This document shows, in pieces, positions 36,701-48,700 of a stretch of DNA of 64,000 nucleotides. The notes under the pieces were generated by a model. The model made no database searches and was not told the DNA's origin. It was given only the letters and a program-made list of their open reading frames with translations. Each line of letters starts with the position of its first letter. The first letter of the stretch is position 1. This stretch comes from Ulota crispa (Eukaryota; Streptophyta; Bryopsida; Orthotrichales; Orthotrichaceae), in assembly GCA_963920765.1 (NCBI GenBank), contig OY987248.1, positions 12,744,539 to 12,808,538 on the forward strand. Direction: 5' to 3'. The position numbers and the translations under genes are program-made.

Positions 36701-39700
36701 TTCAAAGCCATGCACGGGGGAGCCAAAGCCGCCTCAAGACCCATTGCCGCCTTCGCAGCCATGCATGGGGGGGCCAAAGCCAGCACACGACCCGTTGCCT
36801 CCTTCGAAGCCATTCACGGGGGAACCAAAGCCGCCGCAAGACCCGTTGCCGCCTTTGACACCAAGCACGGGGGGGCCGGAGCCGCCGCAGGACTCGTTGC
36901 CACCTTCAAAGCCATGCACGGGGGGGCCAAAGCCAGCACACGACCCGTTGCCTCCTTTGAAGCCATTCACGGGGGGGCCAAAGCCGCCACAAGACCCGTT
37001 GCCGCCTTCGACACCAAGCACGGGGGGGCCGAAGCCGCCGCAAGACCCGTTGCCACCTTCAAAGCCATGCACGGGGGAGCCAAAGCTAGCACACGACCCG
37101 TTGCCTCCTTCGAAGCCATGCACGGGGGGGCTGGAGCTGCCGCAAGACCCATTGCCGCCTTCGACACCAAGCACAGGGGGGCCGAAGCCGCCACAGGACC
37201 CGTTGCCACCTTCAAAGCCATGCACGGGGGGGCCGAAGCCGCCGCATGACCCGTTGCCGCCTTTGCAGCCATGCACGAGGGGGCCAAAGCCGGCACACGA
37301 CCCATTGCCTCCTTCAAAGCCATGCACGGGGGGGCCGAAGCCGCCGCAAGACCCGTTGCCGCCTTCGACACCAAGCACGGGGGGGCCAAAGCCGCCGCAC
37401 GACCCGTTGCCACCTTCAAAGCCATGCACGGGGGGGCCAAAGCTAGCACACAATCCGTTGCCTCCTTCGAAGCCATGCACGGGGAGGCCGGAGCTGCCGC
37501 AAGACCCATTGCCGCCTTCGACACCAAGCACAGGGGGGCCGAAGCCGCCACAGGACCCGTTGCCACCTTCAAAGCCATGCACGGGGGAGCCAAAGCCGCC
37601 TCAAGACCCATTGCCGCCTTCGCAACCATGCACGGGGGGGCCAAAGCCAGCACACGACCCGTTGCCTCCTTCGAAGCCATTCACGGGGGAACCAAAGCCG
37701 CCGCAAGACTCGTTGCCGCCTTTGACACCAAGCACGGGGGGGCCGGAGCCGCCGCAGGACTCGTTGCCACCTTCAAAGCCATGCACGGGGGGGCCAAAGC
37801 CAGCACACGACCCGTTGCCTCCTTTGAAGCCATTCACGGGGGGGCCGAAGCCGCCGCAAGACCCGTTGCCGCCTTCGACACCAAGCACGGGGGGGCCGAA
37901 GCCGCCCCAGGACCCGTTGCCACCTTCAAAGCCATGCACGGGGGAGCCAAAGCTGCCGCACGACCCATTGCTGCCTTCAAAGCCATGCTCGAGGGGACCA
38001 AAGCCAGCACACGACCCGTTGCCTCCTTCAAAGCCATGCACGGGGGGGCCGGAGCCGTCGCAAGACCCGTTGCCGCCTTCGACACCAAGCATAGGGGGGC
38101 CAAAGCCGCCGCAGGACCCGTTGCCACCTTCAAAGCCATGCACAGGGGGGCCGAAGCCGCCGCATGACCCGTTGCCGCCTTCGCAGCCATGCACGGGGGG
38201 GCCAAAGCCGGCACACGACCCGTTGCCTCCTTCAAAGCCATGCACGGGGGAGCCGGAGCTGCCGCAAGACCCATTGCCGCCTTTGAAACCAAGCACAGGG
38301 GGGCCGAAGCAGCCGCATGATCCGTTGCCACCTTCAAAGCCATGCACGGGGGAGCCAAAGCCGGCACACGACCCGTTGCCTCCTTCGAAGCCATGCACGA
38401 GGGGGCCAAAGCCGCCGCAAGACCCGTTGCCGCCTTCAACACCAAGCACGGGGGGGCCGAAGCCGCCGCAAGACCTGTTGCCGCCTTCGACACCAAGCAC
38501 GGGGGGGCCAAAATCGCCGCAGGACCCGTTGCCACCTTCAAAGCCATGCACAGGGGAGCCAAAGCCGTCGCACGACCCGTTGCCGCCTTTGAAGCCATGC
38601 ACGGGGGGGCCAAAGCCGGCACACGACCCGTTGCTTCCTTTCAAGCCATGCACGGGGGGGCCAAAGTTGTCGCAAGACCCGTTGCCGCCTTTGACACCAA
38701 GCACGGGGGGGCCGAAGCTGCCGCAAGACCCGTTGCCACCTTCAAAGCCATGCACAGGGGAGCCAAAGCCGTCGCACGACCCGTTGCCGCCTTCGAAGCC
38801 ATGCCCGGAGGGGCCAAAGTCGGCACACGACCCGTTGCCTCCTTCGAAGCCATGCACGGGGGGTCCGAAGCTGTCGCAAGACCTGTTGCCGCCTTTGACA
38901 CCAAGCACGGGGGGGCCGAAGCCGCCGCAGGACCCGTTGCTGCCTTTGACACCAAGCACGGGGAGGCCAAAGCAGCCGCAGGACCCGTTGCCGCCTTTGA
39001 AGCCATGCACGGGGGAGCCAAAGTTGCCACAGGACCCATTGCCGGAGCTACAATATGAGGTAGTACTTGTCGTCCTTCTTGGGTTTAATTGTGTTGGGTT
39101 AGATTGAGCTATATGAGCTCTGGTTTATTATCGTGCGAGTGTCAATTTAGTCAATTTTGTAATGAGGACCCTTTGATGCATGTACGTAGTGTGACTAGTG
39201 CCTTTTCTTGGTTGCCATTGATCAGGAGCGTGCGCTTGCTTGTATTGGTGGACGCTCCTTGTTTTGCAAGGGCATTTTGTTTCTTGTTTATGGCTTCCAT
39301 CATTGAGATTATGTTTGAGGTTTTTTGTACTTTTTAGTTTGGTGAGCAACATACAAGACGCATTCTCATCCAGAAGTGCCCGCTTAATTCAGGAATGTCA
39401 CCCAATTTGACTGGGTTTCATCCTTGAATTTGAGCTTCTTGTTTAGTGTGGACAATGCTTTGGTCTCTTCAGCTGTCCGGGAGTTTTTATCTGACCTATC
39501 AAAGCTTGCAGAGAATGTAGTCAGCAGTAAAGTGTCACTAATTGAGTTCAGCTCCATGAAAACTGGTTGCTTTTGGCTCAACTAGAATACTGATGGTATA
39601 TACGTCATGTTGCAATAGGATATACTAATCTATTTGTTTTTACAATATAATTGCTAGAAAACTAGTTGAAAACAACTTCAGAACTAAATTCTTGAAATTG

Positions 39701-42700
39701 GGTGACTACTAACTAGACTAAATAAACAAACAAAGTCTAGTTTCAAACTAGGGCATCAAATTAATTTCCTAATAGTGTTGTTTTTGTGTCTCAAATGCTT
39801 ATGTCATTGAGGAGGTGCCCTTTCAAGGCTGAAATCACAACATCCGAGACATAAAGTTGAGGCAAATGGCTCTAAAGGTGCAAGTCAAACGGTTTGGGAT
39901 GTTGGGCTGATGTAGCTTTGCCTTGTTTGGGTGTCTTTGGTAGGGCACAATGGAGCAATGGTGGTTTGATTGGATTCGAGGAATCCACGTTGACAAGGTT
40001 TTCAAGGTTCGAGGACCGTGGGGACGGAAGGGAGAGCCCAACTTTTATGACGGAAATGGCAACATTAGTGAAATAGAGGTTGCGTACTCCAAGGAGTTCA
40101 TCTTGCGTATTCAAACAACTTATGTTTTGAATGGGATGAGCTTCAAGCAATCTCCACAAGGTGGCCCAGGTGGTGATGTGGCCAAGGTGAGTGGCTTGTT
40201 GAAAATGCTTTCCTTGTGGTCTGAGGAGTGGTTGTATGGTCAATGCAGTGGTAGGTTTTATTAAGAAACATATTGCTGATGTGATGCTTAAGCAATGATG
40301 TGCGTCCTTTCATTGAATGTCAATCAGACAAGCATTCTTTGCAGTGGCAAGTTGAGTGCCGTCATTTGTGGGTTCATTTCTAAAACTTTCGAAGGTTGTT
40401 GCCTAGGTGCAATTGAGCTAAAAAGACAAATTGCTTGGTGGAGTTTTGAGTATTATACTGTTGCACTGTGCAGGTGACGCTGCAATATCCAGATGAGTAT
40501 TTGGTCCAAGTGAGGGGAACCACTTGTGAGGTCTCTTCAGTGGGTGTTGCAGTGACGTCTCTCACTTTCGTCACCAACAAGCGGACCTTTGGACCCTATG
40601 GGTCTACAACGGGAGGCTCTAGGTTCAAGACTCAGCATGGACGGGTGATGGGCTTCTATGGAATAGCAATGTTGTGCTTGCATAGCATTGGAGTCTTGAC
40701 GGCCAAAGTGAAAGACCCATGGTACACGGAAACTATGGTCATGCAAGAGGCTTGGGGTGGTCAAGGTGGAGTGTCGTTCTACGAATGTGGTGGCGAGGTG
40801 ATCGAGCTACTAGTCTCCTACAGCGACCAACAAGTTGTTTCTTTGCAAACAATGTATAGACGTGGAGGAAAAAGCTTTAGAAGCAACCAGCACGGTGGAC
40901 AGAATGGCGCCGCTGCTAAACAAGTCAAGGTGCGTGAGATTAGGACTAAGAACTTTGATGTGTGGTGCTCCATGGCCACTTGCATGTGCAACAAATCGGC
41001 ATGGCAAGTGTGCTCAAACGACAAACCGCTTTTGTAACGCATTTGGGATGTTTTTTGAAACCTCAAAGGCTTGGCATGAATCAAAAAGCCTAGCTTGCTT
41101 ACGAAGACTGACGATGGAGCAATGTGATTAGCAGATCACTCTGGAGTCTCCGGAGGAGTACCTAGTGCAAGTGAAGGGCAGCAGCTACCATGTCAATGGG
41201 TTGCTTGTCATCGAGAGCTTGGAGTTTGTGACAAACAAGCAACGCTACGGGCCTTATGGTGCATCAAATCCGCAAGGGCAGTTGAGATCTACTCAAAAGG
41301 GCGGCAAAGTGGTTGGTTTCTTTGGGAAGGCGGGAAATTTCCTGGATCAACTAGGCATGATTGTCAGCCTCCCATTGCAAAGGCATGATTTGGTGACGTG
41401 CCAAGGGTCTTGGGGAGTTCCGGGAGGGAGTCCATTCAATGACGGGAGGGGCGAGATTGTTGAGCTCTTGATGAAGTACAACAAAAAGCAAGTTGTGTCC
41501 TTGCAGGTGACATATGAGCAAGGGGGGTCTCGATACAAGTCGCAATTGCGCGGTGGAGTTGGCAATGGCCAGAGCATACAGGTTGGACCTTCAACTCGTA
41601 GGCTTCCATGTCGATGCACTATGGCAAAGATGCAAGAGGGCTGTAGCGGGACATGGGGGTGGTGTGCGGATCCATTTGCCAAGTAGGTGATTCCATGGAG
41701 CTTACACGTTGATACTATTGGAAATGCTTGTGCAGGTTTCTTTTAAGCCTGGAGAGTACCTAGAGCAAGTGAAGGGAACAACAGGAGGCATACTCTCGGG
41801 CGGAACGATGGTGACGTCTCTAACCTTCATCACCAACATGCAGACGCATGGGCCATTCGGCTCAATGATGGGCAGTGCATTCGAGACAAAGGCATTTGGA
41901 AAGGTGGTGGGCGTATTTGGAAGTTCGGGGAGCTTCTTAAACTCCATTGGCTTCATCACAGAGCTGCGACCGGGGAAGGCGCTACCCCCAACAATGAAGC
42001 TAGGCCCGTGGGGAGGTCAAGGAGGGCGTGAGTTTTGTTGTGGGCAGGGAGACATTGTGAAGGTGGTGGTGTACCACAACCGCACTCAGATCAACGGGAT
42101 CCAGGTCACATACGAGCAGGGCGGAGTGAGTTTTGAGCCGGTAACCTACGGAGGTACTAGCGGCACAGCGTCAGAGGTACTATTTGTACTGGATTCTTGG
42201 CTAATGAGATGAGGCTGATTGTGAAATGCATAAATTTCTGTGGGTGGAAGGTTTGGAAGTAGGGGTTTGTTATGTTCCAAGTATGTAAACAGATGCGTGC
42301 AACCATGCACTTGCAATGGTAGTGCATTGTCATAGCCCCGTCTTTGGTTCTTTGAAAGCTTTGTTGCAGCCATGACAAGTGGCCATGGAAGTGTACATTG
42401 AACTAAGACGGACATAATGGTTGTGGATGCAGATATCTGTGGACTTTCCGAATGAATACTTGACTCAAGTGCAGGGAACCACGGGAAAGGTGGGGATCTT
42501 GGGCTCGTACGGCCAGGTGATCACGTCCTTGACGTTCATCACCAACAAGCACAAGTATGGTTCTTATGGCTCGCTGAAGGAGCCCGTGAAGAAGTCAGAG
42601 TTTGAAAGTCCTCCAAGCCGTTTGGTGACGGGATTCTACGGTAGGGCTAGTGATAGCTTGGACCAGCTTGGAGTGTTCACCACCGTGGACTCAGAGACGT

Positions 42701-45700
42701 CAATTGCATACTTGCAAATATATCACGTGGATTGTACTACCACCCCACATATCTGGTATGAGCCTGGCACTTCAATGACTACAAGTTCACCCATTTCTTC
42801 CAAGCCAGATAGTTCATCCGAGTCTGAAAACTCATCAAGGCCCTCTTTGCCAGGGACAGGCAAAATACTAGTGGAACTGGAACCTGGATTACCTGACATT
42901 CCCGTTTTTGGAAATTTCCCTGAGTTGTATTCAATTACTGGATCCACAAAAGTTGAAGGGCCGTGGGGTGGTGATGGTGGTGATGTGTTCTATGATGGAA
43001 CTGGGGATCTACATGAAATTCGAGTTGCTTACTCAAAGAAGCATGTAACGTCTTTGCAATTTGTATACATTTCTGATGGCATAGTCATAGAGGGGACAAA
43101 AATTGGTGGAAGCCTTAGAGATGAATGCATCAAAGTAAGTTCCTTGCCTCTTACTTTGGTTTTACAGTTTCAATGTGCTTAATGTTGTCTATTGTTCTTC
43201 ATCTATGATCTTTAGAGGAATAGTTGTAAGCCAACTGTCATTCCTTTCAGTGAATTGTTGATGGAATATCTGTGTTTTGGTTACCTCTTACAGGTGGTTC
43301 TAAAGTCTCCAGAGGAGTACATCATTTGCATCAAAGGAACTATTGGTGTTGTTTCTAGTCACAAAATCATCACGTCACTTACATTTGTTTCCAACCAAGC
43401 TGTCTACGGTCCTTACGGTAAGACTGAAGGGCAACAATTCACTAGCTCTGGATTTGGAAAGGTGGTGGGCATCTTTGGCAGCGCAAGGTCATATATTGAT
43501 CGGCTGGGAGTGTTTTCCACATCGACGATTGTAACTGCTTCTTCGAGTATCGAAGGTTCATGGGGTGGAGATGGGGGCTACGCATTTTCTGATGGAAGAG
43601 GCGATATTGTAGAAATCACGGTCACCTACAACCGTGACCAAATTGTCTCTTTCCAAGCAATCTACAATCAAAATGGAACTCGCTTCCCAAGTCGTTTGCA
43701 TGGTGGTTATGGTGGAAAGAGCCAAAGCAAAACGGTACAATTTATCTCAACTTCTCAAATTTCACAATTGATTTGGTTGTATTGCATTTGCTCAATTGAA
43801 ATCCAAGTACTAAATATAAAAATTCACTTATTTATGTTATATGTGCAGATTGTGCTAAATTTTTCCAACGAATATCTTATACAAGTCCAAGGTACTTATG
43901 GAAGAGTCCGTGCACTTTCAAATGTGATTACTTCTTTAAGCTTCATCACTAGCAAGAAGACTTATGGCCCATTTGGTGCCATTGGTGAAGAAGATTTCAA
44001 GACCAGTGAAGGAACACAAGTTGTGGGATTTCATGGTCGCTCTTCTGATTTCCTTGACCGCTTCGGAGTCTTTACAACTACAAAAGTACTTGCCCAAAGG
44101 CCATGGGGCGGTGTAGGAGGGTCAGCTTTTTATGATGGGAGAGGTGACATTGTTGAGATTTTGATTGAATATACGGAGGACTGCATTGTTTCTTTACAAG
44201 CAACATACGAGCAAGGCGGTGGTGTTTTTAAGACCACTGCTCGATTTGGTCCTGGAGGAGAGACAGCCAAGGTAATGTGTAGTATTGCTTTGCAATGTAA
44301 GCCATTGTAGTTAATAACAACAATTGCCATGTGTCACATTCTTCTCATGGCTAGCAATAGAACTTTCGATTTTAATGCTTGAAGCTTCTTCTTTATTTGA
44401 AGGTTTTACATGTGACAAGAGCTGAATAGTTTTGTAACCGTCTAGAGTTTTAATTTTATATTGCCACGTGTAGATCAAATTTGATCAAGAGCAAGAGCAG
44501 CTTCTTCAAATCCAAGGTTCCATAGGAGACACATTTGACACAGACATGATTACATCATTGACCTTCATCACCACCAAGAAAACCTATGGACCTTATGGAA
44601 CTGTCACTGACAAAAAGTTTGAGAGTAAGAAGCACGGAAAGGTTGTTGGGTTCTTTGGAAGGAGTGAAATTTTTTTGGACCAAATAGGTGTTGTAACTGA
44701 ATATTCACCAAAGGACCATGATGTCATCCTCTCTCAGGGCCCTTGGGGAGGGAATAACGGAAACGTTTTCTATGATGGAAAAGGTTCTGTGGTTGGAATC
44801 ATTGTGACCTACAACCAAAAGCAAGTCATCTCTTTTCAGGCTATTTATAGTCAAGGCACTGCCATTTTCAAGGCAGATTTTCATGGAGGACCTGGCGGAA
44901 ACATTGCCAAGGTATGCATCATTTACCACAACTCTTTTTGTATACAATTTCTTTGGCTATGCTAATTAAAGCAAAATCAAGTATATCAAAATAACGATTT
45001 GTAACAATTTTTGTTCATGGAAACAGATATTTTTCAATTCTCAAAGCGAAGAACTTTTGCAAGTAAAGGGAACAATAGGCGAGGTTGGTGGAAACCTTGT
45101 GGTCACGTCACTCACATTTTACAGTAATAAGAGAGTTTTTGGCCCTTTTGGAAGTGTGAGGGACACCAAGTTCGAGAGTTCTCCAAGTGGCAAAGTGAAG
45201 GGATTCTATGGAAAAGCTGGAATATGCCTTGATCAGATTGGGTTTATCACCCAGTTTTCTCCCAAGAAATTGGGTGATGAGGTTGTTGTGCAAGGACCTT
45301 GGGGTGGGCCTAATGGCAACAATTTCTATGGTGGTAGAGGAGAAATTCTTGATATCGTGGTTTGTTATAGCAAGACTCAGATCTTGTCATTGCAAATGAC
45401 GTATGAGTACAACGGAGCATCTTATAAAGGAGAGAAGCAAGGAGCAGATGGTGGAGATTTGAGAAAGGTGCAAATATTTTCCTATTGCATTCTTCTTTGC
45501 TTTGCTTGCTTTATGATAACTAAATATAATATTGGGTTAGCCAACTTCAAGCTTTATGGACTAACCTCATAAAACAAACTTCATATTGCACAGATCTCAT
45601 TCAAAGAGACCAATTCATACTTGGTACAAATCAAGGGAACCTTTGGAAAGGTGGCTAATACAATTTGCATAACTTCCTTGACATTCGTCACAAGCAAGCA

Positions 45701-48700
45701 CTCTTACGGTCCTTTCGGATCTGCCCGTGGAACACAATTCCAATCCTACAAAAGTGGAAAAATTGTTGGACTGTTTGGAAAAGCTTCCACGTCAATTGAC
45801 CAGCTTGGAGTGATTACACAAATTTGTGCTGAAAGCCAAGTTTCCAAAGTTCAAATGAAAAACATGGGACCTTGGGGTGGACAAGGAGGTGTAGAGTTTC
45901 ACGACGGCCACGGTCATATCCGTGACTTAGATGTTCAATACACTGACCATCAAGTTGTTGCATTCCAAGCTATCTACGAACAAGGTGGCATTGTGCTTCA
46001 CGGTACAAACCATGGTGGAACATCAAAAGAAAGCCGTCACGTTCATCATGCTAAGGCAAGCTCTCTTGGATATTTGCTTGAAATGCTTCATGTGATAACA
46101 TAAAACAAGCCCTCTTCTTTGTACAGCTATTTTTCAAATAAGGAAACTTTGAAATGCATAGCTTATCTGTTCTAATATACTGGCTTGTGCTTTCACCAGA
46201 TATCATTTCACGGCCTAGATGAGTACTTGATACAAATCACCGGTACATATGGTCTCATCTCCGGTGGAGAGATGATAACGTCATTGACCTTTATCACCAA
46301 CAAGCAAAAGTATGGTCCATTTGGTCATGAAGATGGAGAATCTTTTGGCACTCCAAGCGGACAAAAGATAATGGGGTTCTTTGGAAGAGCTGCAGCATAT
46401 CTTGATCAGATTGGCGTTGTGGTGTCTGAAGAACCTCTACACCAGCCTCTGGCAATCAGCCCAATGTCACCCAAGCTCGATGAAATTGAAGAGAGGGTCC
46501 ATATCGAAGGACCATGGGGTGTGGACCAGGAGACCAATTTCTATGGTGGAAGAGGCAACATTGTTGAAATAGAAGTGGCCTACAACAAAGATACCATCTT
46601 GCGCATTCAGACAACTTTTCAAGAAAATGGAACTAACTTCAAACAAGAAGCATTAGGTGGTCCTGGTGGTGAAGTAGCCAAGGTAAGAGACGTAGATTAC
46701 TTTTTCTTAGCATGTCTTGGATTTTTTTTCTTATTTTTGACCTGAGGATACATGAAAAAAAGTAATAGACATGATTCTAAAAACCCCAAATTGCAATGAA
46801 ACTTTTGCAATGATTGACATGAGATGTTTACTCACATTTTTGGTAATTGCTATTTGGTGTAGATTATGCTCCAATATCCGGATGAGTATCTGGTCCAAGT
46901 GAAGGGAACCACCCGAGAGGTTTCTTTGGTGGGTGTTGCAGTGACGACCTTCACATTCATCACCAACAAGCGGTCATACGGACCGTATGGATCCGTGAAG
47001 GGAGGTACAAGTTTTGAAACAACTCAACATGGAAGAGTGATGGGCTTCTACGGCAGAGCAACATCTTGCCTGCAAAGCATTGGAGTCCTTGCTGAAGTCG
47101 AGGATCTTCCGAACATGGAAACTGTCATTGTCCAAAACACTTGGGGTGGTCGAGGTGGAGAGCCTTTCTTTGATGGTAGAGGCAATGTAACAGAAGTACT
47201 TGTAACCTACAATGATCTTCATGTCGTTTCTTTGCAAATAACCTACAGACAAGGAGGGAAGATTTTCAAAGCCAAGCAACATGGAGGGCAGAAGGATGCC
47301 GGAGCCAACCAAGCCAAGGTGAGAGAGATGCATTGTTATTTCATTGAGAGTTGCGGATGTGGTCCAACCATATGTTGCATCTGCACTGGATTGAGGACTT
47401 TTCTCCAAATTTTGGTAGCTAGGTAGGACAGAGGAAGCTCAGTAACTAATCTTGGGGCACTATGTTTGTCAGATCACTTTGAACTATCCTGATGAGTACT
47501 TGATGCAAGTGAGGGGTAGCAGCCATAACATTGACGGTTTACTCATCATAGAGAGCCTGCATTTCATTACAAACAAACAAAGCTATGGGCCTTACGGTGC
47601 ATTGAAGCCACAAGGACAGTTGCAAACTACCCCAAAGAACGGCAAAATAGTTGGTTTCTTCGGAAGGGCAGGGTATTTCCTAGATCAACTAGGCATGATC
47701 GTCACCTTTCCGTCGCAGAGGGATGATTTGCTAATATGCCAGGGATCTTGGGGAGGTCCGGGAGGGCACTCGTTTTGTGACGGTAGGGGCGAGATTGTGG
47801 AACTCCACTTGAAGTACAACCAAAAACAAATCATCTCGCTCCAGGTGACGTATGAGCAAGGAGGCGCTCAGTACAAGTCCCAGCTGCACGGTGGAGGTGA
47901 CGGTGGCAAAAGCAAACAGGTCCCACCTTTGAACTCGTAGACTTTGATGTTGTTGCCGTGTTCTAAGCTTGCAAGCAAGCTTCTATGCATTAAGGAGATT
48001 GGCAATTGTCTGCGGATTCTGTTGCCAAGTAGCACTATAAGGAATTGTGTCCTAATTGACATGTCCAAATTGACTAAATGTGTTCAAAATGACAAAAAAA
48101 GCTGTCAATCTGTAGGGTTGGCCATGTTGATTTGGACAAATGTTTGTCATTTTGGACAGCTTTCCTTGTAGTGTAGGTGAATCCATGGCGGAGTGGAGCT
48201 TACATGTCAAGCTTGCTGGACACATATGTGCAGATTTCTTTTGAGCCTGGAGAGTACCTAGTGCAGGTGAAGGGAACCACAGGCATCATAGTTCCGGGTG
48301 GAATTATGGTGACATCTCTCACCATCATCACAAACAAGCAGTCACATGGACCATTCGGGGCGGTTGCTGGCTATGCATTCGAGACAAAGGCATCTGGAAA
48401 GGTGGTAGGTGTGTTTGGAAGATCGGCGAGGTTCTTGGATTCCATCGGTTTCATCACAGAGCTGCATCCGGGGAAGGCGCTACCCGCAACGGTGAAGTTG
48501 GGCCCGTGGGGTGGCCAGGGAGGACGTGAATTCTACGCTGGGCAGGGTGATATTGTGAAGGTGGTGGTGTACCACAATGAAGATCACATCAACGGAATTC
48601 AAACCACATATGAGCAAGGCGGAGTTAGTTTCAAACCTGTGACTTTTGGAAACACCAACGGCCTTGCATCCGAGGTATGAATCCCTTGCAACTCCTTGTT

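Noticed and set aside
34694..36715. 673-codon minus-strand ORF (Gly-rich repeats)
   Set aside because: It is the antisense shadow of the 51-bp repeat. It has no promoter, no non-repeat domain and no splice logic, whereas the plus frame joins jacalin halves in phase.
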